From assembly GCA_017532885.1 (NCBI GenBank), contig JAFXIS010000057.1, positions 9,903 through 73,902 of the forward strand: a DNA stretch of 64,000 bases. The letters are read 5' to 3'. The translations under genes were made by a program, and so were the position numbers. The stretch comes from Alistipes sp. GTDB lineage: Bacteria; Bacteroidota; Bacteroidia; Bacteroidales; Rikenellaceae. How positions within the stretch are numbered: position 1 is the first letter of the stretch; the number at the start of each line of letters is the position of its first letter. The notes below the pieces were generated by a model that did no database searches, was not told the origin of the DNA, and worked only from the letters and a program-made list of their open reading frames with translations. Below are positions 45,732 to 53,702 of this stretch, piece after piece.

Positions 45732-48209
45732 TTACATTACCACAACTGTGATATATGATTTATCATAACTTGTCAACACACTCTCAAGATATGCTTTCAT
45801 CTCTTCATTTACAACCTTGATTGTAATTGTAGGAACAGGCGCTGCCATATTAGTAAAAGTATTATTCTCTACAGTAAATGAAGGAGCGTTGATAATTACC
45901 TCTGACAACTTCTCGCAGTCACGGAATGCATAAGTACCGAAATAGGTTACACTCTCGGGGAACTCTACTGAAACCAAACCTGTGTTGCGCAAAGCATCCT
46001 TCTCGATACGGGTAACACCTGCAGGGATATTAATTGAAGAAAGAGAAACGCACTCAGCAAATGCACCTTCACCGATGGTCTGAACAGATGCAGGAAGAAC
46101 GATGCTTGAAAGCTTGCCGCAAGACTGGAACACAGCAGGGCCAATCTCTGTAAGTGAGCTTGGCAAAACTACGGTCTCCAGCTCGCCACATTTACGGAAT
46201 GTACGGCTACCTACCTCTGTCACTCCCTCAGCTATAGTAGCTTCCTTAATTGCTGAACCCTCAACAATTCCACGAACAGTAATAGCGGCATCAGTTGCAG
46301 GATAAATAGATACTTTCTCATACTCAGCAACGTAATATACATCCTCCCACTCAAACATTGTCTTCTCACCATTGCTAGTAGCAATAGCTGTTGCAAAATC
46401 TGTAGTAGACTCTGTTACTGCTGTAAACTCACCAACAGTCTCAGGTACTACAACATATGCACCGTCAGCAGCAACAGCCTTGTAACCGGTAGCCAATCGG
46501 CTAGCAGGATTATCAAAGAACTGACCGCCGTCAACAGTGATAGTACCCTCACCATACAATGAGCCGCTGTGAACATTCTTAAACTCACCACCATGGATAT
46601 AAACAACTGCACCATTGCCCGCATCAACATTAAAGCCGTTGTAGTTATCCTTACCATCGAATGTACCGCCGTTGATTGTAGTAGTTGAGCCATTCCATGC
46701 TACGAGAGCATGAGCTGTAATACCGTCGATACCATTACAAGTGAAAGAGCCGCCATTGATTGTCATTGTACCATAATTGCTAACTGTAGAGTGAATAGAC
46801 TTTATCTCACCACCGTTTACAATCACTTCACCACCTGCGTTATCAATAGCATATGTATAATCACAAATATTATTGATAGTACCACCATTGATTACAGTTG
46901 TTGCACCCTCGTCCACGCGAAGAGTAGTTGCGTCATAACCGCCATTGTTTACCTGGTTATCATCCTCAAGAGTAGTAGCGATAGTACCGCTGTTCATTGT
47001 GAAAGTTGCACCCTCATAGTTGCGTACACCATAACCACCATTACCATCAATAGCGTTAATAGTGGCATTCTCAACGATCATATTGCCATAGTTGAAGATA
47101 CCTCGAGCATTTACAGTACCATTCTTAAGAGTAAGCTTCGCGTGGTTTTCAAAAGCATAGATATGGTTGGTTGTTGAGCCCTCTGCGAGAGCAACATCGA
47201 TTGTATGGCCACCCAAATCAAGAACAACATCATGTCTCAACTCAAGAGTACCCTTCAATGTGATATCGCTGGGCAAAGTGAACTCACCACCAACAGTCTG
47301 GATATCCATGATAAGCTTCTCGATAGCAGTCTCAGGAAGAGTTGTGTCGTTGAAATCCTCCTCTACCTCAATATTGAAGTCGTTAGAAGTAGTAAGCAAG
47401 TTACCTACGATATAAGTCTTGTAGTTGCGCTGTACGGGAACAGTTGTGTACTCGCGAGTGATAGGAGATGTGCCATCAGCATTCTCGCTTGCCAACATAG
47501 TGACATTCACCAACTCACGAGCATTTACCAATACATAGTTCATTGCAAGCATGTCATAGCCCTTACCGCCTACGGTAACTGTACCCGTTGCCTTAGTTGC
47601 AGACTTGAAAGTGAAATCAGCTTTGTCGCTTACAGCACCATTGATAAAGTCCAAAGTCTTGTAAGACTGAACAACAGCAACCTGAGTAGTAGCTACGGTA
47701 ACACCTGCGGCAGTTGCTGCAGTTGTATCGGCAGTTGCGATGTTAATCTGTGCAAATGGACGAGTAAGCTCAATCTTGTGAGTCTTCTTCGTGGGGTCGA
47801 TTGGAGAGTAGTTGTAGAACGCATCGTAAGCCTCGTTGTTAGCTGTGAGGTTTGTGTTGTCGATGGTCATTGTCTTACCTGCCCAATCTACAGTGTAAGG
47901 TGCATTAGGAGCCGAAGCCCAGAAGAGTGCAGTGTACTGACGACCCTCTACCAAAGATACATCGAAGGTGTGAACACCAGAAAAATTGTTAATAGAACCG
48001 CTGATAGCATTAAGCTTCTCGCCATCCTCATCATAGAACGCCCACTCAAGATTTGTAGCGGTCGTTCCCTCGCCGTAACGAGTTGCCAACTCCGGAGAGT
48101 CGATAGTAAACGATACCAAAGACTCGTTGCCCACCACGGCTGAGTCATCCTTGGTACATGCGGTTGCAAGCATGGCCATCGCAGCAACTGCCAAGAAAAT
48201 CTTTTTCAT
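45732..48209 (-). CDS. Surface lipoprotein with beta-helix-like repeats and BspA-type leucine-rich repeats
   Basis: An 825-residue lipoprotein. The lipobox MLATAC is followed by TKDD, matching the K-(D/E)2 export signal that sends Bacteroidetes lipoproteins to the cell surface. Residues about 30-290 resemble Mfa-like/DUF6562 N-terminal domains. About 330-600 is a repetitive stretch with INGGT/VNGGE units every 20-30 residues, suggesting a parallel beta helix. About 650-790 holds four or five LRR_5 (BspA) units of the VVLPSSLTEIGPAVFQSC type. BspA proteins bind host matrix and other bacteria, so adhesion is plausible. It has a -7 box with a nine-G tract upstream and no operon partner. Confidence 0.88.
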   Translation of the reverse strand: MKKIFLAVAAMAMLATACTKDDSAVVGNESLVSFTIDSPELATRYGEGTTATNLEWAFYDEDGEKLNAISGSINNFSGVHTFDVSLVEGRQYTALFWASAPNAPYTVDWAGKTMTIDNTNLTANNEAYDAFYNYSPIDPTKKTHKIELTRPFAQINIATADTTAATAAGVTVATTQVAVVQSYKTLDFINGAVSDKADFTFKSATKATGTVTVGGKGYDMLAMNYVLVNARELVNVTMLASENADGTSPITREYTTVPVQRNYKTYIVGNLLTTSNDFNIEVEEDFNDTTLPETAIEKLIMDIQTVGGEFTLPSDITLKGTLELRHDVVLDLGGHTIDVALAEGSTTNHIYAFENHAKLTLKNGTVNARGIFNYGNMIVENATINAIDGNGGYGVRNYEGATFTMNSGTIATTLEDDNQVNNGGYDATTLRVDEGATTVINGGTINNICDYTYAIDNAGGEVIVNGGEIKSIHSTVSNYGTMTINGGSFTCNGIDGITAHALVAWNGSTTTINGGTFDGKDNYNGFNVDAGNGAVVYIHGGEFKNVHSGSLYGEGTITVDGGQFFDNPASRLATGYKAVAADGAYVVVPETVGEFTAVTESTTDFATAIATSNGEKTMFEWEDVYYVAEYEKVSIYPATDAAITVRGIVEGSAIKEATIAEGVTEVGSRTFRKCGELETVVLPSSLTEIGPAVFQSCGKLSSIVLPASVQTIGEGAFAECVSLSSINIPAGVTRIEKDALRNTGLVSVEFPESVTYFGTYAFRDCEKLSEVIINAPSFTVENNTFTNMAAPVPTITIKVVNEEMKAYLESVLTSYDKSYITVVVM

Positions 48210-48325
48210 AATTGATTAATATTAAAATAAGTTAAAAAAAAGGTTAAAAAAATATGTCTAAGTTCTGTTTAATGTTTTGGTTAAAAAACTTGCTTTTCGC
48301 GCAGCGACACCAACACATATTACTA

Positions 48326-48333
48326 CAAAGTTA
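48326..48333 (-). promoter_or_regulatory. -7 box (TAACTTTG) of the surface lipoprotein gene
   Basis: Perfect TAnnTTTG match on the minus strand, giving a leader of about 110 bases. A run of nine G ends 21 bases upstream, beside the -33 position. Confidence 0.6.
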
Positions 48334-48354
48334 CAAAAATATTGGTCAAAAAAT

Positions 48355-48363
48355 CCCCCCCCC
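48355..48363 (-). repeat. Nine-G tract next to the surface lipoprotein promoter
   Basis: Nine C on the plus strand, so nine G in the direction of transcription. The stretch 48210-48595 holds no gene, only this promoter region, A/T-rich sequence and the guaA terminator. Confidence 0.9.
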
Positions 48364-48548
48364 GAAATTTTTGCATTTTTATGCAAAAATAGTTAAAATA
48401 TTAGCATATATGCAAAATAAGCGCATATTTTCAGGGTGTTTATGCATGAAAAAACAGGGGTATATTAGTGATTTGAGGAGAATCGGAGGAGAGGCAGAAA
48501 AGTTCAATAATTGTATTTTCGAAGGGAATTTGCTCGGCAAAGGGCACA

Positions 48549-48573
48549 AAAAAACCCGACACAAGGTCGGGTT
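48549..48573 (-). terminator. Rho-independent terminator of guaA
   Basis: On the minus strand AACCCGAC, a 5-base loop and GTCGGGTT (pairing 48566-48573 with 48553-48560) are followed by TTTTT. It starts 22 bases past the guaA stop. Confidence 0.92.
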
Positions 48574-48595
48574 AAAACAGTTTCACTGCGGGGCT

Positions 48596-49903
48596 TTACT
48601 CCCACTCGATAGTAGCCGAAGGTTTGGGCGACATATCGTAGCAGACGCGGTTCACATTCGGAACCTCCGCCAAGATACGCTTGGTAATCTTATCCAAAAC
48701 GGCCCAATCGACATGCTCGATAGTAGCGGTCATGGCGTCGATAGTATTCACGGCGCGGATAATCACGGGCCAATCATACGAGCGGGCATTGTTTCTTACA
48801 CCCACAGACTTAAAGTCGGGAACGACAGTGAAATACTGCCATACGGTCTTATCCAAGCCCGCAGCCTTGAACTCCTCGCGCAAGATAGCGTCCGACTCGC
48901 GCACAGCCTCCAATCTGTCGCGGGTGATAGCGCCCAAGCAACGAACACCCAAGCCCGGGCCGGGGAACGGCTGGCGATAGACCATATCGTAAGGCAAGCC
49001 CAACTCAACTCCACAAGCACGCACCTCGTCCTTGAAGAGCTGCTTCAGAGGCTCAACCAACTCAAACTGCAAATCCTCGGGCAGACCGCCGACATTATGG
49101 TGCGACTTAACCATCTTGGCAGTCTTGGTACCGCTCTCGACGATGTCGGGATAGATTGTACCCTGACCCAAGAAGTCGATGCCGTCCAACTTGCGGGCCT
49201 CCTCCTCGAATACGCGGATGAACTCGCCGCCGATAATCTTACGCTTCTGCTCGGGGTCCTCAACGCCCTCCAACTTCGACAAGAAGCGCTCGGTAGCATC
49301 AACATAGACGAGGTTTGCGCAGAGTTGCTTGCCGAAAATCTCGACAACAGCCTCCGACTCGCCCTTACGCATCAAGCCGTGATTCACATGCACGCAGACC
49401 AGATTGTCGCCGATGGCCTTCAACAGAAGAGCTGCAACAACTGAAGAGTCTACGCCTCCCGACAGTGCCAACAGCACCTTCTTGTCGCCAACCTGCTGAC
49501 GGATAAGCTCCACCTGGTCGGCAACAAAGTTTTTCATGTTCCAATTAGCCTCCGCCTTGCAAGTGTCGAAAACAAACGACTTCACAGCCGCCTTGATAGC
49601 CTGCTCGTCATCGGCAAACTGCGCCAATTTAACCGCGCACTTAGCCTTGTCGTGACCTGCCGCCATAACGGGAAGACCAGCATCGTAAATCTCGGGCCTT
49701 ACATCAATCTCCACGCCGTCGATAACATTGTTGGGGCCTCCATTGATAATTACGCCCTTCACTCCAGGCAAAGCCTTCAACTCCTCTGCTGTAATGTCGT
49801 GGGGGTAAATCTCTGAATATACGCCCAACGCACGGATTGCTCGAGCCACCACGGTATTCTCGTGGCTACCCAAGTCCAAAATAACAATCATGTCCTGTTT
49901 CAT
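48596..49903 (-). CDS. guaA: GMP synthase with degenerate glutaminase domain
   Basis: Aminates XMP to GMP. The ATP pyrophosphatase part is complete: SGGVDSS at about 148-154, VHVNHGLMRKGE, GQGTIYPDIVES, and the C-terminal dimerisation domain with PFPGPGLGVRCLG and the end PSATIEWE. The N-terminal glutaminase is reduced to about 110 residues. It keeps VILDLGSHENTVVARAIR and INGGPNNV, but the nucleophile segment (normally GxCxG) reads VMAAGHD and the His-Glu half is absent, then the sequence resumes at KSFVFDTCKAE. Total 435 residues instead of about 510-525. The reading frame is smooth, so this is a real deletion. It probably uses free ammonia or a separate glutaminase. Confidence 0.93.
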   Translation of the reverse strand: MKQDMIVILDLGSHENTVVARAIRALGVYSEIYPHDITAEELKALPGVKGVIINGGPNNVIDGVEIDVRPEIYDAGLPVMAAGHDKAKCAVKLAQFADDEQAIKAAVKSFVFDTCKAEANWNMKNFVADQVELIRQQVGDKKVLLALSGGVDSSVVAALLLKAIGDNLVCVHVNHGLMRKGESEAVVEIFGKQLCANLVYVDATERFLSKLEGVEDPEQKRKIIGGEFIRVFEEEARKLDGIDFLGQGTIYPDIVESGTKTAKMVKSHHNVGGLPEDLQFELVEPLKQLFKDEVRACGVELGLPYDMVYRQPFPGPGLGVRCLGAITRDRLEAVRESDAILREEFKAAGLDKTVWQYFTVVPDFKSVGVRNNARSYDWPVIIRAVNTIDAMTATIEHVDWAVLDKITKRILAEVPNVNRVCYDMSPKPSATIEWE

Positions 49904-49937
49904 TGTCTTGTATTTGTTTTAATTAGTCTCTTATTTT

Positions 49938-50338
49938 TGTCATTGCGAGGAGGACATTAGTCCGACGCGGCAATCTACCATTGTTTTATTCTGTATCTCC
50001 GAACAAATCTCTCCACAAGGGATTTTGTGTCGCAATAAGCTCCTCCTTTTTTCGCCTTGACCAACCCTTTATCTGTTTCTCTCGTGCTATTGCTTCCCTA
50101 ATATCTGTGTACTCCTCAACAAATATCACTTTTGATATCGCATATTTAGCAGTAAAGCCTCCCAACTCTTTCGCTTTGTGTTGTCGAATGCGTTGTTGCA
50201 GATTGCTTGTCACACCAACATACAACACCGTGTTATTGGTGTTCGTCATAAAATAGATCCAATACCTCAACCCCACACCACTCATAAGCGAAACAAAGGT
50301 AGATTGCCACGCATAATTACATTATGCTCGCAATGACA
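49938..50338. mobile_element. Palindrome-bounded GIY-YIG unit (candidate minimal mobile element)
   Basis: Left end TGTCATTGCGAG (49938-49949) to GGCAATCTACC (49969-49979) and right end GGTAGATTGCC (50298-50308) to CTCGCAATGACA (50327-50338) are inverted copies. Each arm also folds on itself: ATTGC with GCAAT, and inner hairpins GGAC/GTCC on the left and GCATAAT/ATTATGC on the right. The arms closely frame one GIY-YIG gene, with stop 7 bases and start 13 bases from them. TTATTT occurs just outside both ends, a possible but unproven target duplication. No transposase is present. Confidence 0.7.
49986..50285 (-). CDS. GIY-YIG nuclease superfamily protein
   Basis: A 99-residue protein with YWIYFMTN followed by VLYVGVTSNL (the GIY and YIG strands), a catalytic-type Arg in LQQRIRQHK, and a Glu in AIAREKQIKGWSRRKK, all in the order and spacing of the small single-domain GIY-YIG nucleases (UPF0213/YhbQ-like). 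The C-terminal NPLWRDL is also common in the group. It nearly fills the space between two inverted palindromic arms, which suggests it is part of a mobile repeat rather than a housekeeping gene. The role in movement is unproven. Confidence 0.9.
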   Translation of the reverse strand: MSGVGLRYWIYFMTNTNNTVLYVGVTSNLQQRIRQHKAKELGGFTAKYAISKVIFVEEYTDIREAIAREKQIKGWSRRKKEELIATQNPLWRDLFGDTE

Positions 50339-50354
50339 TATTATTTATATCAAA

Positions 50355-50387
50355 AACGGCTCGCCGCATAAGCGCAGCCGAGCCGTT
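50355..50387 (-). terminator. Rho-independent terminator of guaB
   Basis: AACGGCTCG (50355-50363) / CGAGCCGTT (50379-50387), 9 perfect pairs. On the minus strand it is followed by TTT and starts 6 bases past the guaB stop. Confidence 0.9.
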
Positions 50388-50392
50388 AAGTA

Positions 50393-51865
50393 TTATTCAC
50401 CGCGTGTGTAGTTCGGGGTTTCGCGTGTAATGGTAATGTCATGCGGGTGATTCTCGACAACTCCGTTCGAGGTGATGCGCACGAACTTCGCCTTTTGCAA
50501 CTCTCCGATATTGTGCGCTCCGCAGTAACCCATACCGGCACGAATACCTCCAACCAACTGATATACCGTCTCGTTAAGTGAGCCCTTGAATGGTACGCGA
50601 CCCACAATGCCCTCCGGAACAAGTTTCAAGGCATCTTTCTGCTCGCCCTGGAAGTAACGGTCTGATGAGCCCGCCTTCATGGCATCGATAGAACCCATAC
50701 CGCGATAGGTCTTGAACTTACGGCCGTTATAGATAATTGTTTCGCCCGGTGACTCCTCGGTACCTGCAAACATTGAGCCAACCATAACGCAGTCGCCACC
50801 TGCAGCCAAAGCCTTCACGCAGTCACCCGAATAGCGCAAGCCTCCATCGGCAATAACGGGGATTCCGCTGCCCTTAATGGCATGTGAAGCATCGTAGATT
50901 GCTGTAAGCTGGGGAACATCCACGCCGGCGATGATGCGGGTAGTACAGATTGAGCCGGGGCCAATGCCGACCTTGATGCCATCGGCACCCGCAGCAACCA
51001 ACATCTTGGCAGCCTCGGCAGTAGCGATATTTCCGACAACAACATCCAACTCGGGGAAGTGGCTCTTAATCTTCTTAAGCATCTCGATAACATTCTTCGA
51101 GTGGCCATGTGCCGAATCCAAAACCACAGCATCAACACCCTCGGCCATCAAAGCTTGAACGCGCTCCATAGCATCGGGAGTAATACCAATACCGGCAGCT
51201 ACGCGCAAACGGCCCTTCGAGTCCTTGCAGGCATTGGGATGATCCTGTACCTTTGTTATATCTTTATAGGTAATAAGTCCGATAAGTTTGTTATTATCGT
51301 CCACAACGGGCAGCTTCTCAATCTTATTCGAGAGCAAAATCTCGGAAGCCTTCTCCAACTCGGTAGAGTGTGTGGTGATAATGTTCTCCCTGGTCATGAC
51401 CTCGCCGATTTTGCGGCCCATATCGCGCTGGAAACGCAAATCGCGGTTGGTAACAATGCCAATAAGCAGATTTTCGTCATCCACAACAGGAATACCGCCA
51501 ATCTTATTATCGTGCATCAATTGCAGAGCATCGCCCACAGTCTGCTCCTTAGAGATTGTAATGGGGTCATAAATCATACCACTCTCGGCACGCTTTACAC
51601 GGCGAACATGCGCAGCCTGCTCGGCAATAGACATGTTTTTATGAATTACGCCGATACCACCCTCACGCGCGAGGGCAATAGCCAAAGGAGCCTCCGTTAC
51701 GGTATCCATAGCGGCAGACACAATGGGTATGTTCAATTTGATATTGCGCGAAAAACGAGTCTCGGTAGAGACTGTACGCGGCATTACTTCTGAATAGGCG
51801 GGTACGAGCAACACATCGTCGAAGGTCAAGCCTGTCGATTGTACCCTTTCATCGATGAATGACAT
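50393..51865 (-). CDS. guaB: Inosine-5'-monophosphate dehydrogenase
   Basis: Oxidises IMP to XMP, the substrate of GuaA. The start at 51865 (MSFIDERVQSTGLTFDDVLLVP) is preferred over the longer frame from 51913 because it fits the family and leaves room for a -7 box. The 490 residues include two CBS domains at about 95-210, the DSAHGHS motif, the catalytic loop GIGPGSICTTRII with its Cys, and the flap YRGMGS. It is on the same strand as guaA but separated from it by the GIY-YIG unit, so the two guanine genes are neighbours but have separate terminators. Confidence 0.96.
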   Translation of the reverse strand: MSFIDERVQSTGLTFDDVLLVPAYSEVMPRTVSTETRFSRNIKLNIPIVSAAMDTVTEAPLAIALAREGGIGVIHKNMSIAEQAAHVRRVKRAESGMIYDPITISKEQTVGDALQLMHDNKIGGIPVVDDENLLIGIVTNRDLRFQRDMGRKIGEVMTRENIITTHSTELEKASEILLSNKIEKLPVVDDNNKLIGLITYKDITKVQDHPNACKDSKGRLRVAAGIGITPDAMERVQALMAEGVDAVVLDSAHGHSKNVIEMLKKIKSHFPELDVVVGNIATAEAAKMLVAAGADGIKVGIGPGSICTTRIIAGVDVPQLTAIYDASHAIKGSGIPVIADGGLRYSGDCVKALAAGGDCVMVGSMFAGTEESPGETIIYNGRKFKTYRGMGSIDAMKAGSSDRYFQGEQKDALKLVPEGIVGRVPFKGSLNETVYQLVGGIRAGMGYCGAHNIGELQKAKFVRITSNGVVENHPHDITITRETPNYTRGE

Positions 51866-51890
51866 AATGCAGTAGGGTTTTTGTTGCGCA

Positions 51891-51898
51891 CAAAGATA
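51891..51898 (-). promoter_or_regulatory. -7 box (TATCTTTG) for guaB
   Basis: Perfect TAnnTTTG match on the minus strand, 25 bases upstream of the start at 51865, which supports that start. Confidence 0.65.
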
Positions 51899-51906
51899 CA
51901 GAGAAG

Positions 51907-51940
51907 AATTCAAAATTCAAAATGCAAGATTCAAAATTTT
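51907..51940. repeat. AATTCAAA-type repeat array upstream of guaB
   Basis: Four imperfect TTCAAAA/TGCAAGA units starting AATTCAAAATTCAAAATG. The following GGCTGGCGCAGCAAAA resembles GGCTGACGCACCAAAA after the array at 57475. Confidence 0.8.
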
Positions 51941-51961
51941 GGCTGGCGCAGCAAAAAAATA

Positions 51962-52056
51962 GGGAATTTAGGGAAGTTAGTGAATGTAGGGAATTTTGTG
52001 CAGATGCAAAAATAGTCTCGACACTTCTCCAAACTCTCTAAATTCCTTAATTTCCC
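51962..52056. repeat. GGGAATTTAGGG inverted repeat upstream of rsmH
   Basis: Left arm of GGGAATTTAGGGAAGTTAG type (51962-51996), core GCAGATGCAAAAAT, right arm AAATTCCTTAATTTCCC ending 52056. The arms are imperfectly complementary. There is no gene between 51866 and 52208; repeats and a promoter fill it. Confidence 0.7.
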
Positions 52057-52058
52057 AA

Positions 52059-52166
52059 ATAATTTTGAACCGACGCTGCGGTGCGAAAGCAGAGGGTACT
52101 TGCACATTATGCCGAGCTGCGATGAGGAAATGAGAATTTATTTCTCATAATTTAGAATTTTGAATT
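52059..52166. repeat. Repeat module copy 2 (upstream of rsmH) ending in a 7-base-pair hairpin
   Basis: Begins ATAATTTTGAACCGACGC like copy 1 at 40825, shares GCAGAGGG, TTGCAC, TATGCC and GAGGAAA blocks, and ends with stem ATGAGAA (52130-52136) / TTCTCAT (52142-52148), then TAATTT and TTTTGAAT. Confidence 0.8.
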
Positions 52167-52174
52167 AAAAGATG

Positions 52175-52182
52175 TAACTTTA
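52175..52182 (+). promoter_or_regulatory. Probable -7 box (TAACTTTA) of the rsmH-ftsW operon
   Basis: One mismatch to TAnnTTTG, 27 bases upstream of the rsmH ATG at 52209. Confidence 0.4.
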
Positions 52183-52208
52183 CACCCAAATATACTTTCT
52201 TGGAAGAA

Positions 52209-53123
52209 ATGCCGACAGATAGCACAACATATCATGTTCCTGTACTTTTGGAGGAGTCAATCGAGTTGCTTGATATTCAGCCCGAAGGGACTTATTGCGA
52301 CCTTACATTCGGAGGAGGTGGTCACTCTCGACGCATATTGCAATCGTTGGGTGAGGGTGGGCGATTATTCTCGTTCGACCAGGACCGCGATACACTGAAA
52401 AATGCACCCGACGATGAAAGATTTAATTATGTGGAGAGCAATTTCCGCTTTTTAAGAGGTGCGCTACGCTTGAGGGAGGTCAAGCAGGTGGATGGTATTT
52501 TGGCGGATTTAGGCGTATCATCGCACCACTTCGATGCCACAGAGCGAGGTTTCTCGTTCCGAGGTGAGGCTCCGTTGGATATGCGCATGAATCAGCGTGG
52601 AGGTCGCACGGCTGCCGACATAGTGAATCAATACGATGCCGAAGCGTTAGGGCGCATACTGAAGGAGTATGGCGAGTTAGACACCACATGGAAGATTGCG
52701 TCGTGCATCGTAAGGGCGCGAGAGCAGGCACCCATACTCACCACAGCACAGTTGGTCGAGGCGGTGAAGCCCTGCACACCGAAGCGTGACGAGTCGAAGT
52801 TCTTGACAAAGCTTTTTCAGGCTCTGCGCATCGAGGTAAATGGCGAGATGGAGGCCCTGAAGATGGCTTTGGAGCAGTCGCTCAAGGTGTTACGCCCCGG
52901 AGGAAGGCTTGTAGTTATATCGTACCACTCGTTGGAGGATAGACTGGTGAAGAATTTTATGCGTAGCGGAAATTTCGAGGGCAAGGTCGAGCAGGACTTC
53001 TTTGGTCGTAGTCAGACACCCTTCGAGGTGGTTACGCGCAAGGCGGTTGTTCCGACTAATGAGGAGGTGGCACGAAATCCCCGCTCGCGTTCGGCAAAAT
53101 TGCGCGCAGCGATAAAATTGTAA
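52209..53123 (+). CDS. rsmH: 16S rRNA (cytosine(1402)-N(4))-methyltransferase RsmH (MraW)
   Basis: Methylates C1402 in the ribosomal P site. The ATG at 52209 is chosen; a TTG three codons upstream is also in frame. The 304 residues start with YHVPVLLEESIELL and show the SAM loop DLTFGGGGHSRRIL, LADLGVSSHHFD, RGFSFRGEAPLDMRM, and the C-terminal VISYHSLEDRLVKNFMR and NPRSRSAKLRAA blocks. It is the first gene of the second dcw block. mraZ, usually just upstream, is absent here. Confidence 0.96.
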   Translation: MPTDSTTYHVPVLLEESIELLDIQPEGTYCDLTFGGGGHSRRILQSLGEGGRLFSFDQDRDTLKNAPDDERFNYVESNFRFLRGALRLREVKQVDGILADLGVSSHHFDATERGFSFRGEAPLDMRMNQRGGRTAADIVNQYDAEALGRILKEYGELDTTWKIASCIVRAREQAPILTTAQLVEAVKPCTPKRDESKFLTKLFQALRIEVNGEMEALKMALEQSLKVLRPGGRLVVISYHSLEDRLVKNFMRSGNFEGKVEQDFFGRSQTPFEVVTRKAVVPTNEEVARNPRSRSAKLRAAIKL

Positions 53124-53137
53124 AAAATAGAGAATAC

Positions 53138-53659
53138 ATGTACCCGCAGAGTGATAATGATGAATTTAACCCCTTGACAGAGGAGGAGTTGCGCAAGGCT
53201 GAGGAGGAGGAAGAGTTCCGCCGCCGCGTGCGTCGCGAGGTGCTGCGCGTACAGAGTGGCGAGGCTGACGAGGATATTGAGCGCGACCGCGAGGAGCAGG
53301 AGGAGGCCGAGCGCGAAGAGAAGGAACGCGAGGCAAAGAAGCAGAAGAAGCGTTCACGGCTTTTCTGGCAGCTCTTTTCGGGGAATATTCTCATAAACAA
53401 AAGTGTAGCAGATAATTACCACTATTTTGCAGCAATTGCCGTGATGTGTTTCGTGAGCATCGCCGTGATGTTTATGACCCTGTATGCCGACCTCAGATAC
53501 TCGCAATTGGAGCGCGAATTACAGTTGGTGCGCGAGCGTTCGATTCGCTTGCAGGAGCAGCTATACAACAGCACAACGCACTCGGCAATAAAAGAGCAGC
53601 TCAAGGAGCGTGGTATCCCCTTAAAAGACCCCGACAAGGCAAAGGAGATTGTAGAATAG
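53138..53659 (+). CDS. ftsL: FtsL-like division protein with a long charged N-terminus
   Basis: Bitopic protein of 173 residues. Residues 1-75 are extremely rich in Glu, Arg and Lys (for example EELRKAEEEEEFRRRVRREV), followed by a basic patch, one membrane helix at about 97-117, and a periplasmic heptad-like segment (LERELQLVRERSIRLQEQL) as in FtsL. The position between rsmH and the penicillin-binding protein is the normal place of ftsL. Sequence identity among FtsL proteins is low, so the name relies on topology and context. The length is large for the family because of the cytoplasmic tail. Confidence 0.8.
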   Translation: MYPQSDNDEFNPLTEEELRKAEEEEEFRRRVRREVLRVQSGEADEDIERDREEQEEAEREEKEREAKKQKKRSRLFWQLFSGNILINKSVADNYHYFAAIAVMCFVSIAVMFMTLYADLRYSQLERELQLVRERSIRLQEQLYNSTTHSAIKEQLKERGIPLKDPDKAKEIVE

Positions 53660-53702
53660 GCGCATCGAAGGCAATAGAGAAAGGCAAAGATAGACGAAAA
53701 CG

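Noticed and set aside
47205..48143. 312-codon plus-strand frame
   Set aside because: Antisense to the 825-residue lipoprotein, whose lipobox, domain order and repeats are convincing.
48254..49444. 396-codon plus-strand frame
   Set aside because: Most of it is antisense to guaA and its beginning is A/T-rich promoter DNA of the lipoprotein gene. It is a shadow of the guaA reading frame.
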